This document shows, piece by piece, positions 8,992 through 17,627 of a DNA stretch of 59,512 bases. The notes under the pieces were generated by a model. That model was not told the DNA's origin, did no database searches, and worked only from the letters and a program-made list of their open reading frames with translations. Numbering within the stretch: position 1 is the first letter of the stretch; each line of letters starts with the position of its first letter. This DNA is from an uncultured Dorea sp. (GTDB lineage: Bacteria > Bacillota_A > Clostridia > Lachnospirales > Lachnospiraceae). The DNA is taken from the NCBI GenBank assembly GCA_910579015.1, contig CAJTRO010000017.1, positions 8,700 to 68,211 of the forward strand, given 5' to 3'. The position numbers were made by a program, and so were the translations under genes.

Positions 8992-9020
8992 TTGTGATTT
9001 TTACTGCCAGATGATATACT
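8992..9020 (+). promoter_or_regulatory. Sigma-A promoter of the AAA-ATPase/nuclease gene
   Basis: TTGTGA (8992-8997), 17-base spacer, TATACT (9015-9020), 35 bases before the start at 9056. The AAAGGGGAG ribosome site at 9038-9046 lies in between. Confidence 0.6.
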
Positions 9021-9055
9021 GAACCCATAATAAAGCGAAAGGGGAGTAAGATGAT

Positions 9056-10648
9056 ATGGGATTTTATGTAAATCCTCCGGCAGATGCATTCAAAGCAATT
9101 TTAAAAAATAAGACTTATGTCGATAAGTCAGGACTGATCGCATATACAAACCAGGTTCTTGAAAGTGACAGGATGCTGACTTGTTCCAGCCGTCCCAGAC
9201 GTTTTGGCAAATCATTTGCCGCAAAGATGCTTGCCGCCTATTACTCCAAAGGTGCAGATTCCAAAATACTTTTTAAGAATCTGATGATCGCCCAGATGAA
9301 GGATGCTCAATATGAAGAGAACCTTAACAGGCACAACATTCTCTTCTTTGATATCACGTCATTTATTTCAATGGCTGATACAATCCGTGATACAGTCCGC
9401 GATCTGCAAGCAGATGTGATCCATGAATTAGTGGAGACATTTCCCGGCTGTATAAGCGCGGACACAAAGTCCTTATTCCGGGCGCTCATGCAGGTACATG
9501 CAAAGACCGGACAAAAGTTCTTCATAATCATCGACGAATGGGACGCCTTGTTCCGGGAAGCGAAAGAGAACGAAGAATTACAGCAGGAATATATCCAAAT
9601 GCTTCGGAGCATGTTTAAGAGCAGTCAGACTTCTCAGGTAATCTCAGGAGCTTACATGACCGGCATTCTTCCGATCAAAAAGTACGGCACCCAGTCTGCT
9701 CTGACAGATTTTAAGGAATTTACCATGTTAGAACCGGGCAGGCTGACTGGATTCATTGGATTCACGGATGAAGAGGTCCATAATCTGTGCATGGAATACG
9801 ATCTTGGATTCGAATCAGCCCGCAAATGGTACGACGGATATTTCCCGAATAAAAAAGGACATATATATTGTCCCAATTCCATAATAGAAGCCGTTTCCAA
9901 TCACAGATTCAGCAATTACTGGACACAGACAGAGACCTACGAATCGCTGAAGACTTACATTGACATGAATTATGACGGACTGAGGGACGCCATCGTGGCT
10001 CTTCTGGGGCGGAAACGATGCAAGATTGATACTGGTACTTTTCAGAATGATATGACTTCATTATCCAGCCGGGATGATATCTTCACACTGCTTGTCCATC
10101 TCGGATACCTCGCATACGATATGGAGACAGAGGAAGTATTTATCCCGAACGAAGAAGTCCGCAGAGAATTTCTCCGGGCAATCCGCGAAGGATGCCGTCC
10201 GGAATTGGCAAAAGCTGTCCGGATGTCCGACAAACTTCTGGAAGCAACACTTCGCCTGGATGAGGACACTGTTGCACGGATGCTTGAAGCAACACATGAA
10301 TCCGAAGCAACACCGGACAATTACAATAATGAACAGGCACTTCGTCACGTCGTTATTACGGCATATTTATGCGCTATGGATCATTATTTGAGATTCAAAG
10401 AACTGGCAAGCGGGAAAGGTTATTCCGATATTTTATTCTTGCCAAGAAATACTTCTTCAAAGCCGGCTCTGCTAATAGAACTGAAATGGAACAAAAGCGC
10501 CGGTCAGGCGCTCTCACAGATCATAGATAAGAATTATACTCATGTCACTCAAAAATTGGGATATACAGGAGAGCTTCTTCTGGTTGGCATAAATTATAAT
10601 ACCAGCACTAAAAAGCATACCTGCAAAATAAAGAAAATACTCTGTTAA
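9056..10648 (+). CDS. AAA-ATPase-like protein with C-terminal PD-(D/E)XK nuclease-like domain
   Basis: 530 residues. The N-terminal PPADAFKAILKNKTYVDKS and Walker A RPRRFGKS (about 47-54) with Walker B FFIIIDEWDALF (about 157-168) place it in the AAA-ATPase_like family; the C-terminus has GYSDILFLPR then ALLIELKWNKS, the D...E-x-K core of the PDDEXK_9 domain usually found with it. The role is unknown; these proteins are abundant and variable in gut Firmicutes and Bacteroidetes and are sometimes suspected of mobile-element or defence functions. It stands alone on the plus strand with its own promoter between minus-strand operons, consistent with an insertion, but no flanking repeats are seen. 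Confidence 0.85.
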   Translation: MGFYVNPPADAFKAILKNKTYVDKSGLIAYTNQVLESDRMLTCSSRPRRFGKSFAAKMLAAYYSKGADSKILFKNLMIAQMKDAQYEENLNRHNILFFDITSFISMADTIRDTVRDLQADVIHELVETFPGCISADTKSLFRALMQVHAKTGQKFFIIIDEWDALFREAKENEELQQEYIQMLRSMFKSSQTSQVISGAYMTGILPIKKYGTQSALTDFKEFTMLEPGRLTGFIGFTDEEVHNLCMEYDLGFESARKWYDGYFPNKKGHIYCPNSIIEAVSNHRFSNYWTQTETYESLKTYIDMNYDGLRDAIVALLGRKRCKIDTGTFQNDMTSLSSRDDIFTLLVHLGYLAYDMETEEVFIPNEEVRREFLRAIREGCRPELAKAVRMSDKLLEATLRLDEDTVARMLEATHESEATPDNYNNEQALRHVVITAYLCAMDHYLRFKELASGKGYSDILFLPRNTSSKPALLIELKWNKSAGQALSQIIDKNYTHVTQKLGYTGELLLVGINYNTSTKKHTCKIKKILC

Positions 10649-10657
10649 AATCCTTTT

Positions 10658-11542
10658 TTACAGATTACTCTCCTGGCGGTTCACATTCCTGTGCAGATAG
10701 TTTCCAAGGTTCGTAATGCACAGCAGTGTCACAACCAGAAACGCGCCCGGAATCACGATCATCCACCAGGAATCCGACAGCAGTGCTTTCTCTGCCAGGG
10801 AAAGCATACTGCCCCAGGAGACCTCCTCAACCGGCAGTCCCATACCCATGAAGCTAAGCGTCGACTCCGCCGTAATCGCGCTTCGGACATTCATGACCAC
10901 CATGAACATGACGGAGGACACGAAATTAGGAGCCAGATGATACCACAGTATATGAAAAAAGCTTCCTCCCATACATCTTGAAGCGATCACATATTCACTG
11001 CCGCGAAGCCTCCTCACCTCCGTCCGTATGACCTTGGCAATACCCATCCAGCCGGTAATCCCGATCACAAACGAGATACTGAGTATACCGGCTTCCCCCA
11101 GAACAGCCTGTATAAAGATGACCAAAAGAAGCCCCGGCACACTGAGGAGAATCTCTGTCAGCCGCATCAGGAGATGATCCGCCCATGCAGGCGCACACCC
11201 GCTGACCGTCCCAAAGACCACCGCTGCCACGGTGGATATGACCGTCGAAACAAGCCCGATAAATAATGAGATCCGGCCCCCATACCAGATCATGGAGAAG
11301 ATATCTCTGCCCATAGTATCTGTTCCAAACAGGAACTCCCGGTTCGGCGGGACATTATAATTCTTAAGGTCCATATAGGACGGATCCTTTGTCATAATAA
11401 GATCACAGGCAAGACAGCCCGTGACGATCAAAAGGAGAACCGCCATTGAACATACCGGCTTTCCTTCGTACCACCTTTTGTCCTGCACCGGCTCTGTATG
11501 GACAGTCTCCCTCATCCCGACAACCTCAAACAATCCTGCCAT
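10658..11542 (-). CDS. ABC importer permease, DppC/NikC type
   Basis: 294 residues, six predicted membrane helices. The N-terminal extracytoplasmic loop carries FLFGTDTMGRDIFSMIWYGG, diagnostic of the DppC/OppC/NikC permeases; the EAA-like loop is near RGSEYVIASRCMGG. Pairs with the 11579-12541 permease to form the channel. The start has a GGAGG site. It is the last gene of the larB-importer operon; 36 bases separate it from the DppB-type gene. Confidence 0.93.
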   Translation of the reverse strand: MAGLFEVVGMRETVHTEPVQDKRWYEGKPVCSMAVLLLIVTGCLACDLIMTKDPSYMDLKNYNVPPNREFLFGTDTMGRDIFSMIWYGGRISLFIGLVSTVISTVAAVVFGTVSGCAPAWADHLLMRLTEILLSVPGLLLVIFIQAVLGEAGILSISFVIGITGWMGIAKVIRTEVRRLRGSEYVIASRCMGGSFFHILWYHLAPNFVSSVMFMVVMNVRSAITAESTLSFMGMGLPVEEVSWGSMLSLAEKALLSDSWWMIVIPGAFLVVTLLCITNLGNYLHRNVNRQESNL

Positions 11543-11578
11543 GATCTGTACACCTCCACATCACTATAAAGTACTCCT

Positions 11579-12541
11579 TCAATCTGCCCTCATCCTCGGA
11601 TCGATCCTTTCATTTACCGCCTGCGCGGCCATATTGCACAGGATCACCATGATACCCGACATCAGACACAGGACCATCAAAAGATTATAGTCCTTGTATC
11701 TTGCACTCTCATAAGAGAGCGTCCCAAGCCCCGGATAAGAAAATACCGTCTCAACAATATAGGTGCCTCCCAGAACATGGGGCACCGAGACTGCCATAAT
11801 GCCCAGATAAGAAGGCATCATATTCCAGATACAGTGCCGGAACATAATGCTCCTTTTTCTAAGCCCCTTCGCCCTTGCCAGTAGAACATAGTCTGTCCTG
11901 ACCTCCTCCAACAGCTTATTGCGTACCATATAAGCGTAGTACCACAGATGGCCTGTCACCACCACAGTCATAGGAAGGATCAGATGCCAGATACGATCGC
12001 CCATCTCTCCTTCTCTCCCGATGGTATATGCCCCGCTGCTTGGGAACAGCCTTAAATGAACCGCGAAGACCAGGATCAGCACCAGCGACAGCCAGAATTC
12101 CGGGATACAGCTTGTGACCGTCCCGGCCTTACAGATCAGCCGGTCTATCAGCCGGTCCTCATGCCACGCGCACAGAACCCCCAGCAGCAGGGATAGTCCG
12201 AAAGTCAGAAGGAGCCCAATCCCGCCAAGGATCAGCGTATTCCCCACACGTTTTCCGATCACCTCCGTGACATCCATCTTATATTTGTAAGAAATCCCAA
12301 AATCCCCTTGCAGTGCCCGGCCAATCCAGCGGAAATACTGGACTGTGACCGGATCGTTCAATCCAAGCTTATCTTCCGCCCGCTCCCGTTCCGTCCGGCT
12401 CATCTTCTCCACACGATCACCGTAATAAGACACCAGCGGATCTCCCGGAGCCAGGCGCGCCATATAGAATACAACGACTGATAAGATCCATACGCTCAAG
12501 ATAAAAGATACGACTTTACGTCCTGCCTTAAGACCTCTCAT
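11579..12541 (-). CDS. ABC importer permease, DppB/NikB type
   Basis: 320 residues with about six membrane helices. The start VVFYMARLAPGDPLVSYYGD and the loop DYVLLARAKGLRKRSIMFRH (EAA-type ATPase contact) are typical of DppB/OppB/NikB. Its start overlaps the stop of the fused ATPase gene by four bases, indicating translational coupling. The substrate is peptide- or nickel-like by family; the larB neighbour favours nickel. Confidence 0.93.
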   Translation of the reverse strand: MRGLKAGRKVVSFILSVWILSVVVFYMARLAPGDPLVSYYGDRVEKMSRTERERAEDKLGLNDPVTVQYFRWIGRALQGDFGISYKYKMDVTEVIGKRVGNTLILGGIGLLLTFGLSLLLGVLCAWHEDRLIDRLICKAGTVTSCIPEFWLSLVLILVFAVHLRLFPSSGAYTIGREGEMGDRIWHLILPMTVVVTGHLWYYAYMVRNKLLEEVRTDYVLLARAKGLRKRSIMFRHCIWNMMPSYLGIMAVSVPHVLGGTYIVETVFSYPGLGTLSYESARYKDYNLLMVLCLMSGIMVILCNMAAQAVNERIDPRMRAD

Positions 12542-14412
12542 CCCCTCACCGCCCCCAGTAATTTCTTCGTATATTCATGCTTCGGATCGGAAAACAATTC
12601 CTTTACCGAAGCCGTTTCCACCAGCTTCCCCTTGTACATGACGCCAACCCTGTCACACAGAAATTCTACCATCGCCAGGTCGTGGGTAATAAACAGAAAT
12701 GTAAAGCCATGCTCCCGCTGAAGGTGCCGGAACAGATTCACAATCTGCGCCTGGATCGATACGTCCAGCGACGCCGCCGGCTCATCCGCCACCAGAAGCT
12801 CCGGCTCCATCGCAAGCGCCCTGGCGATCGCCACCCGCTGTCTCTGCCCGCCCGACAGTTCCGTCGGGTATTTGTCCAGATAACCCTCGTCCAGCCCCAC
12901 ATAATGCATCTGGAAACGGGCTTCTGCGCGCAGTGTGCCTCTTGGCGGGATAATGTTCTGGATCTTCATCGGCTCGGTTATGATGTCGCATACCTTCATG
13001 CGCGGATTCAGACTAGAGCCGGAATCCTGGAAAATAATCTGCCGCGTCGTCTCAAGCATCCGCTTATTGGCTCGAAACTGCCCGCGATCGCAGACGTCGA
13101 TCCCTTTATAGAGAATTCTCGTCTTTGCAGGTTCCCCTTTAACGCCTTTCGATATACCCGCCGGACGGCAGATATTCATAATGCACCTGGCCGCCGTCGA
13201 TTTCCCTGAGCCGGACTCGCCAACCAGGCCGAAGATCTCCCCTCTCCTGATCTGGAAGGAGACATTATCTACTGCCTTCACCGACAGCTTCTTCGTTACC
13301 GAAAATGTATGGGACAGATGCTGTACATCTAATAATATTTCATCGTGCCTCGTGGATGGGGCGTTATCTTCTGTCTCCACACTTACGTGCAGATCCTCCG
13401 TATGTATTGCAGGTTCAGGCAGACTGCCCGGAATCTTCGGCGCCCTCTTATCCAGAAGCCAGGCCGCCGCATAATGGGTATCCGTAATCCGGAACATGGG
13501 CGGTTCTTCCTCATAATCAATCCGCAGCGCATATTCATTACGACACGCAAATGCATCCCCCGCCGGCGGATGAAGCAGGGACGGCGGCATTCCCGGAATC
13601 GTATACAACGTCTTCTTCCCTTTCGAAAATGCAGGAAGCGATCTTAACAGTCCCCTCGTATACGGATGCCTTGGATCGCCCAAGACCTCTTTCGCCGTAC
13701 CCGTCTCAACAATCTTCCCGGCATACATCACCAGAACCCGGTCCGCAATCTGCGAGGCTGTGCCCAGATCGTGTGTTACAAGCACAACAGACATGCCAAG
13801 CTTCTTACTGATATCCTTAAAAAGCTTAAGAATCTGCGCCTGTATCGTCACATCCAGCGCTGTCGTCGGTTCATCGGCAAAGAGGATCTTAGGGTTCCCG
13901 GCAAGAGCGGCCGCCATCACGCTTCTCTGCTTCATTCCGCCGGAAAAATGGCAGGGATACATTTCCATCCGTTCTTCGGGGCGGTCAATCCCCGTCATCG
14001 TCATCAGCTCCACAACCCGCCTCTTCAATTCCAGCTTCGAGATCTTCGGCTGATGCACCTTCACCGCTTCCGCAATCTGCTTCCCAACGGGCATGATTGG
14101 ATTCAACGCCGCCGCGGGATCTTGCAGGATCATGGAGAAGAGCTTCCCACGGAGCCTCTGCATTTCCCGCTCACCGTACCCTGTGATATCCACACCCTTC
14201 ACCCGGATACTGCCCGAGCGTATTCTTGCGGACGAGGGCAGCAGCTTCATGATGCTCTTACAGAGCACACTCTTTCCGCATCCCGACTCCCCCACAACCG
14301 CCACGATCTCCCCGGCGCTTAAGGTGAAGCTTACATTCCGGACTGCCTGCACAGCCCCCTTTGGGGTATCAAAACTGACGGAAAGGTTATTAACTTCTAA
14401 TAATCCAGGCAT
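12538..14412 (-). CDS. Fused dual ABC ATPase (DppD-DppF / NikD-NikE type)
   Basis: 624 residues holding two complete nucleotide-binding domains that are usually separate genes. Domain 1 (about 1-260): Walker A GESGCGKS, signature FSGGMKQR, Walker B ILFADEPTTALD, then the oligopeptide/dipeptide C-terminal extension (PHTRGLLRSLP-like, with CRNEYALR). Domain 2 (about 360-620): Walker A GESGSGKST, signature LSGGQRQRVAIARAL, Walker B LLVADEPAASLD. All catalytic motifs look intact. The start at 14412 has GGAG seven bases upstream; an upstream alternative would overlap the preceding gene. It energises uptake through the two downstream permeases. Confidence 0.93.
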   Translation of the reverse strand: MPGLLEVNNLSVSFDTPKGAVQAVRNVSFTLSAGEIVAVVGESGCGKSVLCKSIMKLLPSSARIRSGSIRVKGVDITGYGEREMQRLRGKLFSMILQDPAAALNPIMPVGKQIAEAVKVHQPKISKLELKRRVVELMTMTGIDRPEERMEMYPCHFSGGMKQRSVMAAALAGNPKILFADEPTTALDVTIQAQILKLFKDISKKLGMSVVLVTHDLGTASQIADRVLVMYAGKIVETGTAKEVLGDPRHPYTRGLLRSLPAFSKGKKTLYTIPGMPPSLLHPPAGDAFACRNEYALRIDYEEEPPMFRITDTHYAAAWLLDKRAPKIPGSLPEPAIHTEDLHVSVETEDNAPSTRHDEILLDVQHLSHTFSVTKKLSVKAVDNVSFQIRRGEIFGLVGESGSGKSTAARCIMNICRPAGISKGVKGEPAKTRILYKGIDVCDRGQFRANKRMLETTRQIIFQDSGSSLNPRMKVCDIITEPMKIQNIIPPRGTLRAEARFQMHYVGLDEGYLDKYPTELSGGQRQRVAIARALAMEPELLVADEPAASLDVSIQAQIVNLFRHLQREHGFTFLFITHDLAMVEFLCDRVGVMYKGKLVETASVKELFSDPKHEYTKKLLGAVRG

Positions 14413-14437
14413 TCCACAACTCCATCTTCTATCCTGT

Positions 14438-16027
14438 CTATCCGTTATTTTCATGATCTTCAAGCGTCCACTCTGTAATATTCCAGAATATCCCGACGCC
14501 GTGATGTCCCATCACCGTATCAGGCTCAATACCGTGAAGCCGGGTGTCTGCCACATAATTGGCATCCACATAGCAGATAAATGCAAAAGCCGGATCCTGT
14601 GCCAGTTCGACCTGAAACTTATCATACGCCTCCCGGCGGATCGACGGATCATCCGACCGGCGCGCCTCCGTCAGATAACGGTCAACCTGTTGGTTGGAAT
14701 AACCGCTGTAATTCGCGCCCTTATCCGTACCAAATACCTTATAGGTATGGTCGTCCGCGTCAAAGGGACTGCCCCAGCCGATCAGATAAGCCATCTGTCC
14801 CTCCCAGTCAGCCTGTGCCGGTATATCCACCGTACATCTGATCCCGGCCTCTTCCAATTGCTGGGCCGCCGCCTGGGCCATATCAATGCGGACCTGATCC
14901 CCTGCCCCGACACTGATCACAAAGCCCACCGTCTCTTTGTCCCGCTCATAGAAGCCATCGCTTCCCATCGTACATCCTGCGTCCTCGAGAATCTTCTTCG
15001 CCCTCTTGGGATCATAGTCATAATGTTCTACTTCTTCATTATTATATATATTTCTCTGAAGCGGACCATACGCCGCGACACCCTGCCCCAGCAAAACGGC
15101 GTCGACGATCGCCTGCCTGTCGACAGCACAGCAGACTGCCGGAATAATATCCCGGTTCCTCGTCCAGTATTCATTCCGGAAATTGAACAGAATCCCCCTG
15201 TAATCCGAGGTCTTCATATCATAACACGCATACCCTTCCTTATCCGCAAAGATTTTCGCGTCCTTCGGAGTAAGAAGCGCCAGGTCAAGCTCGCCCGATT
15301 CCATCTGCATCGCCTTCGCATTGTCATCCGGAATGATCTTGAAGATAATCCTCTCGATCAGAGATGCGCCCTTAAAATACTCCTCATTCCTCACGAGCGT
15401 AATCGCCTGCCCTTCATCCCAGTCTGCAAGCTTATACGGGCCGGTTCCCACAGGATGCCGGAAAAAATCCGATTCCTGCATATCCTCGCCCTCAAGAAGA
15501 TGACGCGGAAGCACTGCCATCGTCATATAATCAAGAAACGCCGCATTGGGCGCCGCCAGACGAAATGCTATGGTATGCTCGTCTGTCACGGTAATCTCTC
15601 TTACATCCTCATAGTTCGGCGCATTTTCAGATCCATTCTCAGGATCCATGACCGCCTCAATCGTAAACTTCACGTCCTCTGCCGTGAACTTCTCCCCGTC
15701 ATGCCACTTCACATCCTCCTCCAGATGAAAGATATATGTACAGGCTCCCTCGTCGAACTCCCAGCTCTTTGCCAGGCAGGGGATCACTTCGTTCTTCCCG
15801 TTATGGGCCGTAAGACCGTTAAAAATCAGGATATTGATCTCGCCATGCTCATCCATCGCCGGATTGATCCGGGTATAGTCGCCGCTTCCATAGACCAGCG
15901 TATTCCCGTCATCTGCTCCTTTCCCTGTTTCAACCCCCGAAGCTTCCTGTAAGCCCAATGACTTCCCACATGCAGTCAATATAAAAATCAACAGCATCAG
16001 CTGTATCCATAAAATACTTCTTTTCAT
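14438..16027 (-). CDS. Extracellular solute-binding lipoprotein, peptide/nickel family 5
   Basis: 529 residues. A signal peptide ends in lipobox LTACGKS, so the mature protein is anchored to the outer membrane face by the cysteine. The SBP_bac_5 core is seen: LAKSWEFDEG, FHLEEDVKWHDGEKFTAEDV, VGTGPYKLADWD. The family binds di/oligopeptides, nickel chelates or opines; the ligand cannot be read here. The ATG at 16027 follows a GAGGAGAGG site. It lies directly downstream of larB (46 bases) and upstream of the ATPase, so it is part of the same operon. Confidence 0.92.
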   Translation of the reverse strand: MKRSILWIQLMLLIFILTACGKSLGLQEASGVETGKGADDGNTLVYGSGDYTRINPAMDEHGEINILIFNGLTAHNGKNEVIPCLAKSWEFDEGACTYIFHLEEDVKWHDGEKFTAEDVKFTIEAVMDPENGSENAPNYEDVREITVTDEHTIAFRLAAPNAAFLDYMTMAVLPRHLLEGEDMQESDFFRHPVGTGPYKLADWDEGQAITLVRNEEYFKGASLIERIIFKIIPDDNAKAMQMESGELDLALLTPKDAKIFADKEGYACYDMKTSDYRGILFNFRNEYWTRNRDIIPAVCCAVDRQAIVDAVLLGQGVAAYGPLQRNIYNNEEVEHYDYDPKRAKKILEDAGCTMGSDGFYERDKETVGFVISVGAGDQVRIDMAQAAAQQLEEAGIRCTVDIPAQADWEGQMAYLIGWGSPFDADDHTYKVFGTDKGANYSGYSNQQVDRYLTEARRSDDPSIRREAYDKFQVELAQDPAFAFICYVDANYVADTRLHGIEPDTVMGHHGVGIFWNITEWTLEDHENNG

Positions 16028-16073
16028 TATCCTCTCCTCGATTCTTCCCATCCGTGATTCTTCCCATCATTCG

Positions 16074-16838
16074 TCAATCCCGCTTATCCGGCAGGCTCTT
16101 CCCGCCCAGCCGGTTGATCTGTGTCGCAATATAGCCCGCACCATATCCGTTATCAATATTCACAACGGCAATTCCATTCGCGCAGGAATTGATCATTGTA
16201 AGCAGGGCGGACAGCCCGTGAAGATTTGCCCCGTATCCCACGGAAGTCGGCACTGCGATAACCGGCTTGTCCACCATTCCGCCAATGACGCTTGCAAGCG
16301 CCCCTTCCATTCCCGCAATGGCCACCACACAGTTGGCGCTCTGGATCACCTCAAGCTTCGAGAGCAGACGGTGGATCCCGCTTACCCCGACGTCATAGAT
16401 CCGCTCCACACGGCTTCCGAAATATTCCGCCGTCTGCGCCGCCTCTTCCGCCACAGGGACGTCTGCGGTCCCCGCCGTACACACCGCGATCTTGCCCGCA
16501 AGCTTCTTTTCTGTCTTCTCTATCTTCATGATCCGTGACAGCGGATCATATACAAGCTTCGGCATATAGGGCTTTAGCGCCTCGTATTGTCCGGCAGAGG
16601 CACGGGTGCCGAATACTTCGCCGTTTTCTTCATATAATTTCTGATAAATATGCAGAAGATGTTCCGTTGCTTTTCCACTACAGAACACCACCTCCGGAAA
16701 TCCCATGCGAAGCTTTCTGTGGGTATCAAGCTTCGCATATCCCATCTCCTCAAAGGGCTGCCGGCGGAAGATCTGCTCCGCCTCTTCTACTGACATCCGG
16801 CCGTCTCTGACCTCTTCTAATAATTCTCTTGTATCCAT
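16074..16838 (-). CDS. larB: Nickel-pincer cofactor biosynthesis protein LarB
   Basis: 254 residues. LarB carboxylates nicotinic acid adenine dinucleotide and hydrolyses it to the dicarboxylated mononucleotide, the first step to the nickel-pincer nucleotide of lactate racemase and related epimerases. The C-terminal half is PurE-like: AVCTAGTADVPVAEEAAQTAE, AGMEGALASVIGGMVDKPV, VPTSVGYGAN, and INSCANGIAVVNIDNGYGAG with the conserved Cys in NSCA. Of two close ATGs, the one at 16838 has the right spacing from AGGAGG. larA, larC and larE are not in the window. It heads the operon with the ABC importer, suggesting nickel supply for the cofactor. Confidence 0.94.
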   Translation of the reverse strand: MDTRELLEEVRDGRMSVEEAEQIFRRQPFEEMGYAKLDTHRKLRMGFPEVVFCSGKATEHLLHIYQKLYEENGEVFGTRASAGQYEALKPYMPKLVYDPLSRIMKIEKTEKKLAGKIAVCTAGTADVPVAEEAAQTAEYFGSRVERIYDVGVSGIHRLLSKLEVIQSANCVVAIAGMEGALASVIGGMVDKPVIAVPTSVGYGANLHGLSALLTMINSCANGIAVVNIDNGYGAGYIATQINRLGGKSLPDKRD

Positions 16839-16903
16839 GATCATCCTCCTGCATCCGCAAAATCTCTTCTCCCGACAGCATCCTTCTCCAAAGCAAAAGT
16901 CAC

Positions 16904-16958
16904 AAAAAAAGTCACGAAAACATATCTGCCGTTCTGGCAGACCTCCTGTCTTCGTGAC
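16904..16958 (-). terminator. Terminator-like hairpin in the larB leader
   Basis: On the minus strand an 8-bp stem, GTCACGAA (16958-16951) and TTCGTGAC (16918-16911), encloses a second hairpin TCTGCC/GGCAGA (16941-16936 and 16930-16925) and is followed at once by seven T (16910-16904). It lies between the promoter at 17149-17177 and larB at 16838, the expected position for an attenuator controlling read-through into the operon. Confidence 0.6.
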
Positions 16959-17142
16959 GCCTCTTCTTTTTCATTCTGTTTATTCTGATTCTTCTGATTA
17001 TACAATGCTGTCTGCGCTGTTTAGCCTGTTGTCCGGCAATCAGAAATCCACCCTTCTGGGTTACGGTCAGCTCTGCGATCCGCCGCATCCATGACCAAGA
17101 TCTTCCTGATCTTATCTTTTCTGATACCTTCTTACTTTTCTT
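16959..17142 (-). ncRNA. Structured larB leader RNA, class unassigned
   Basis: About 240 bases of transcribed leader precede the terminator hairpin and larB. Several pairing segments are visible on the minus strand, for instance CTGATT/AATCAG flanking a segment near 16995-17045, and a CCC-AGAA-GGG hairpin near 17052-17061. The length, promoter and terminal hairpin resemble a riboswitch or attenuator. It does not obviously match the NiCo (czcD), cobalamin or molybdenum-cofactor motifs as recalled. Together with 16839-16903 it fills the 369-base gap; the 98-codon frame here starts inside the promoter and is not credited. Confidence 0.4.
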
Positions 17143-17148
17143 CCATCC

Positions 17149-17177
17149 AATATACACTATCTGGCAGGATTTGTAAA
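17149..17177 (-). promoter_or_regulatory. Sigma-A promoter of the larB-importer operon
   Basis: TTTACA (17177-17172), 17-base spacer, TATATT (17154-17149), with a TG one base before the -10. It starts about 30 bases beyond the DUF3842 stop and gives a leader of about 300 bases before larB. Confidence 0.7.
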
Positions 17178-17207
17178 GAAGTTTCCCCCATCCATAAAAA
17201 GAAGCCA

Positions 17208-17618
17208 TTACTGCACGATCTCTTCCTTTAATTGGGCGATCACAGCCTCTACCATATCGCTCATAGAGAGCTTCTTCACCCCGACTATGATATTATTGCA
17301 CTGATTCATCGGGATCAAGAGCTTCTTTGCCCCGCTTCGTCCCACGGCCGCAGCCATGGCAGGCGTGATCTCGCCGTACATGGAATCTGCAATGGCAATC
17401 CCTGCCGGGCCGATGATCACATCTGCCTTCCGGCATCCGACTATCACCGCATTCTCCCCTGTCGCCGCATGATCTGCCCCTGCCTTGAGCATATTGGAGG
17501 CCGCAACGGTATTCGTCCCCACAGCCGTGATCTCCACCCCGGGAAATTCTTTCTTGATGGAGGCGGCCAGCGCTCTGCCCAGCCCGCCTCCCTGTGCATC
17601 TATGATCAAGATATTCAT
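17208..17618 (-). CDS. DUF3842 family protein
   Basis: 136 residues, soluble. N-terminal MNILIIDAQGGGLGRALAAS looks like a Rossmann-type nucleotide-binding start; AVGTNTVAASNMLKAGAD and VIIGPAGIAIADSMYGEITP follow, matching the clostridial DUF3842 family. Function unknown. It starts nine bases after the thrS stop with its own AAGGAG site, so it is probably co-transcribed with thrS, an arrangement that may extend T-box control to it. Confidence 0.85.
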   Translation of the reverse strand: MNILIIDAQGGGLGRALAASIKKEFPGVEITAVGTNTVAASNMLKAGADHAATGENAVIVGCRKADVIIGPAGIAIADSMYGEITPAMAAAVGRSGAKKLLIPMNQCNNIIVGVKKLSMSDMVEAVIAQLKEEIVQ

Positions 17619-17627
17619 AAATACTCC

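Noticed and set aside
9000..10700. AAA-ATPase gene as part of an insertion sequence
   Set aside because: No terminal inverted repeats or target duplications are visible at either end.
14093..15952. A 619-codon open frame on the plus strand opposite the ABC ATPase and binding-protein genes
   Set aside because: Lies antisense to two genes with intact family motifs; its translation is rich in Arg/His/Ile with no domain. Same applies to long plus-strand frames at 124-1035, 8119-8652, 34148-34873, 43538-44539 and 47219-48088.
16860..17142. larB leader as a NiCo (czcD), cobalamin or moco riboswitch
   Set aside because: The conserved repeats and boxes of these classes as I remember them are not visible; left unassigned.
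16912..17208. 98-codon minus-strand frame in the larB leader
   Set aside because: It starts upstream of the -35/-10 promoter, has no usable ribosome site in the transcript, is very basic and runs through the terminator stem.
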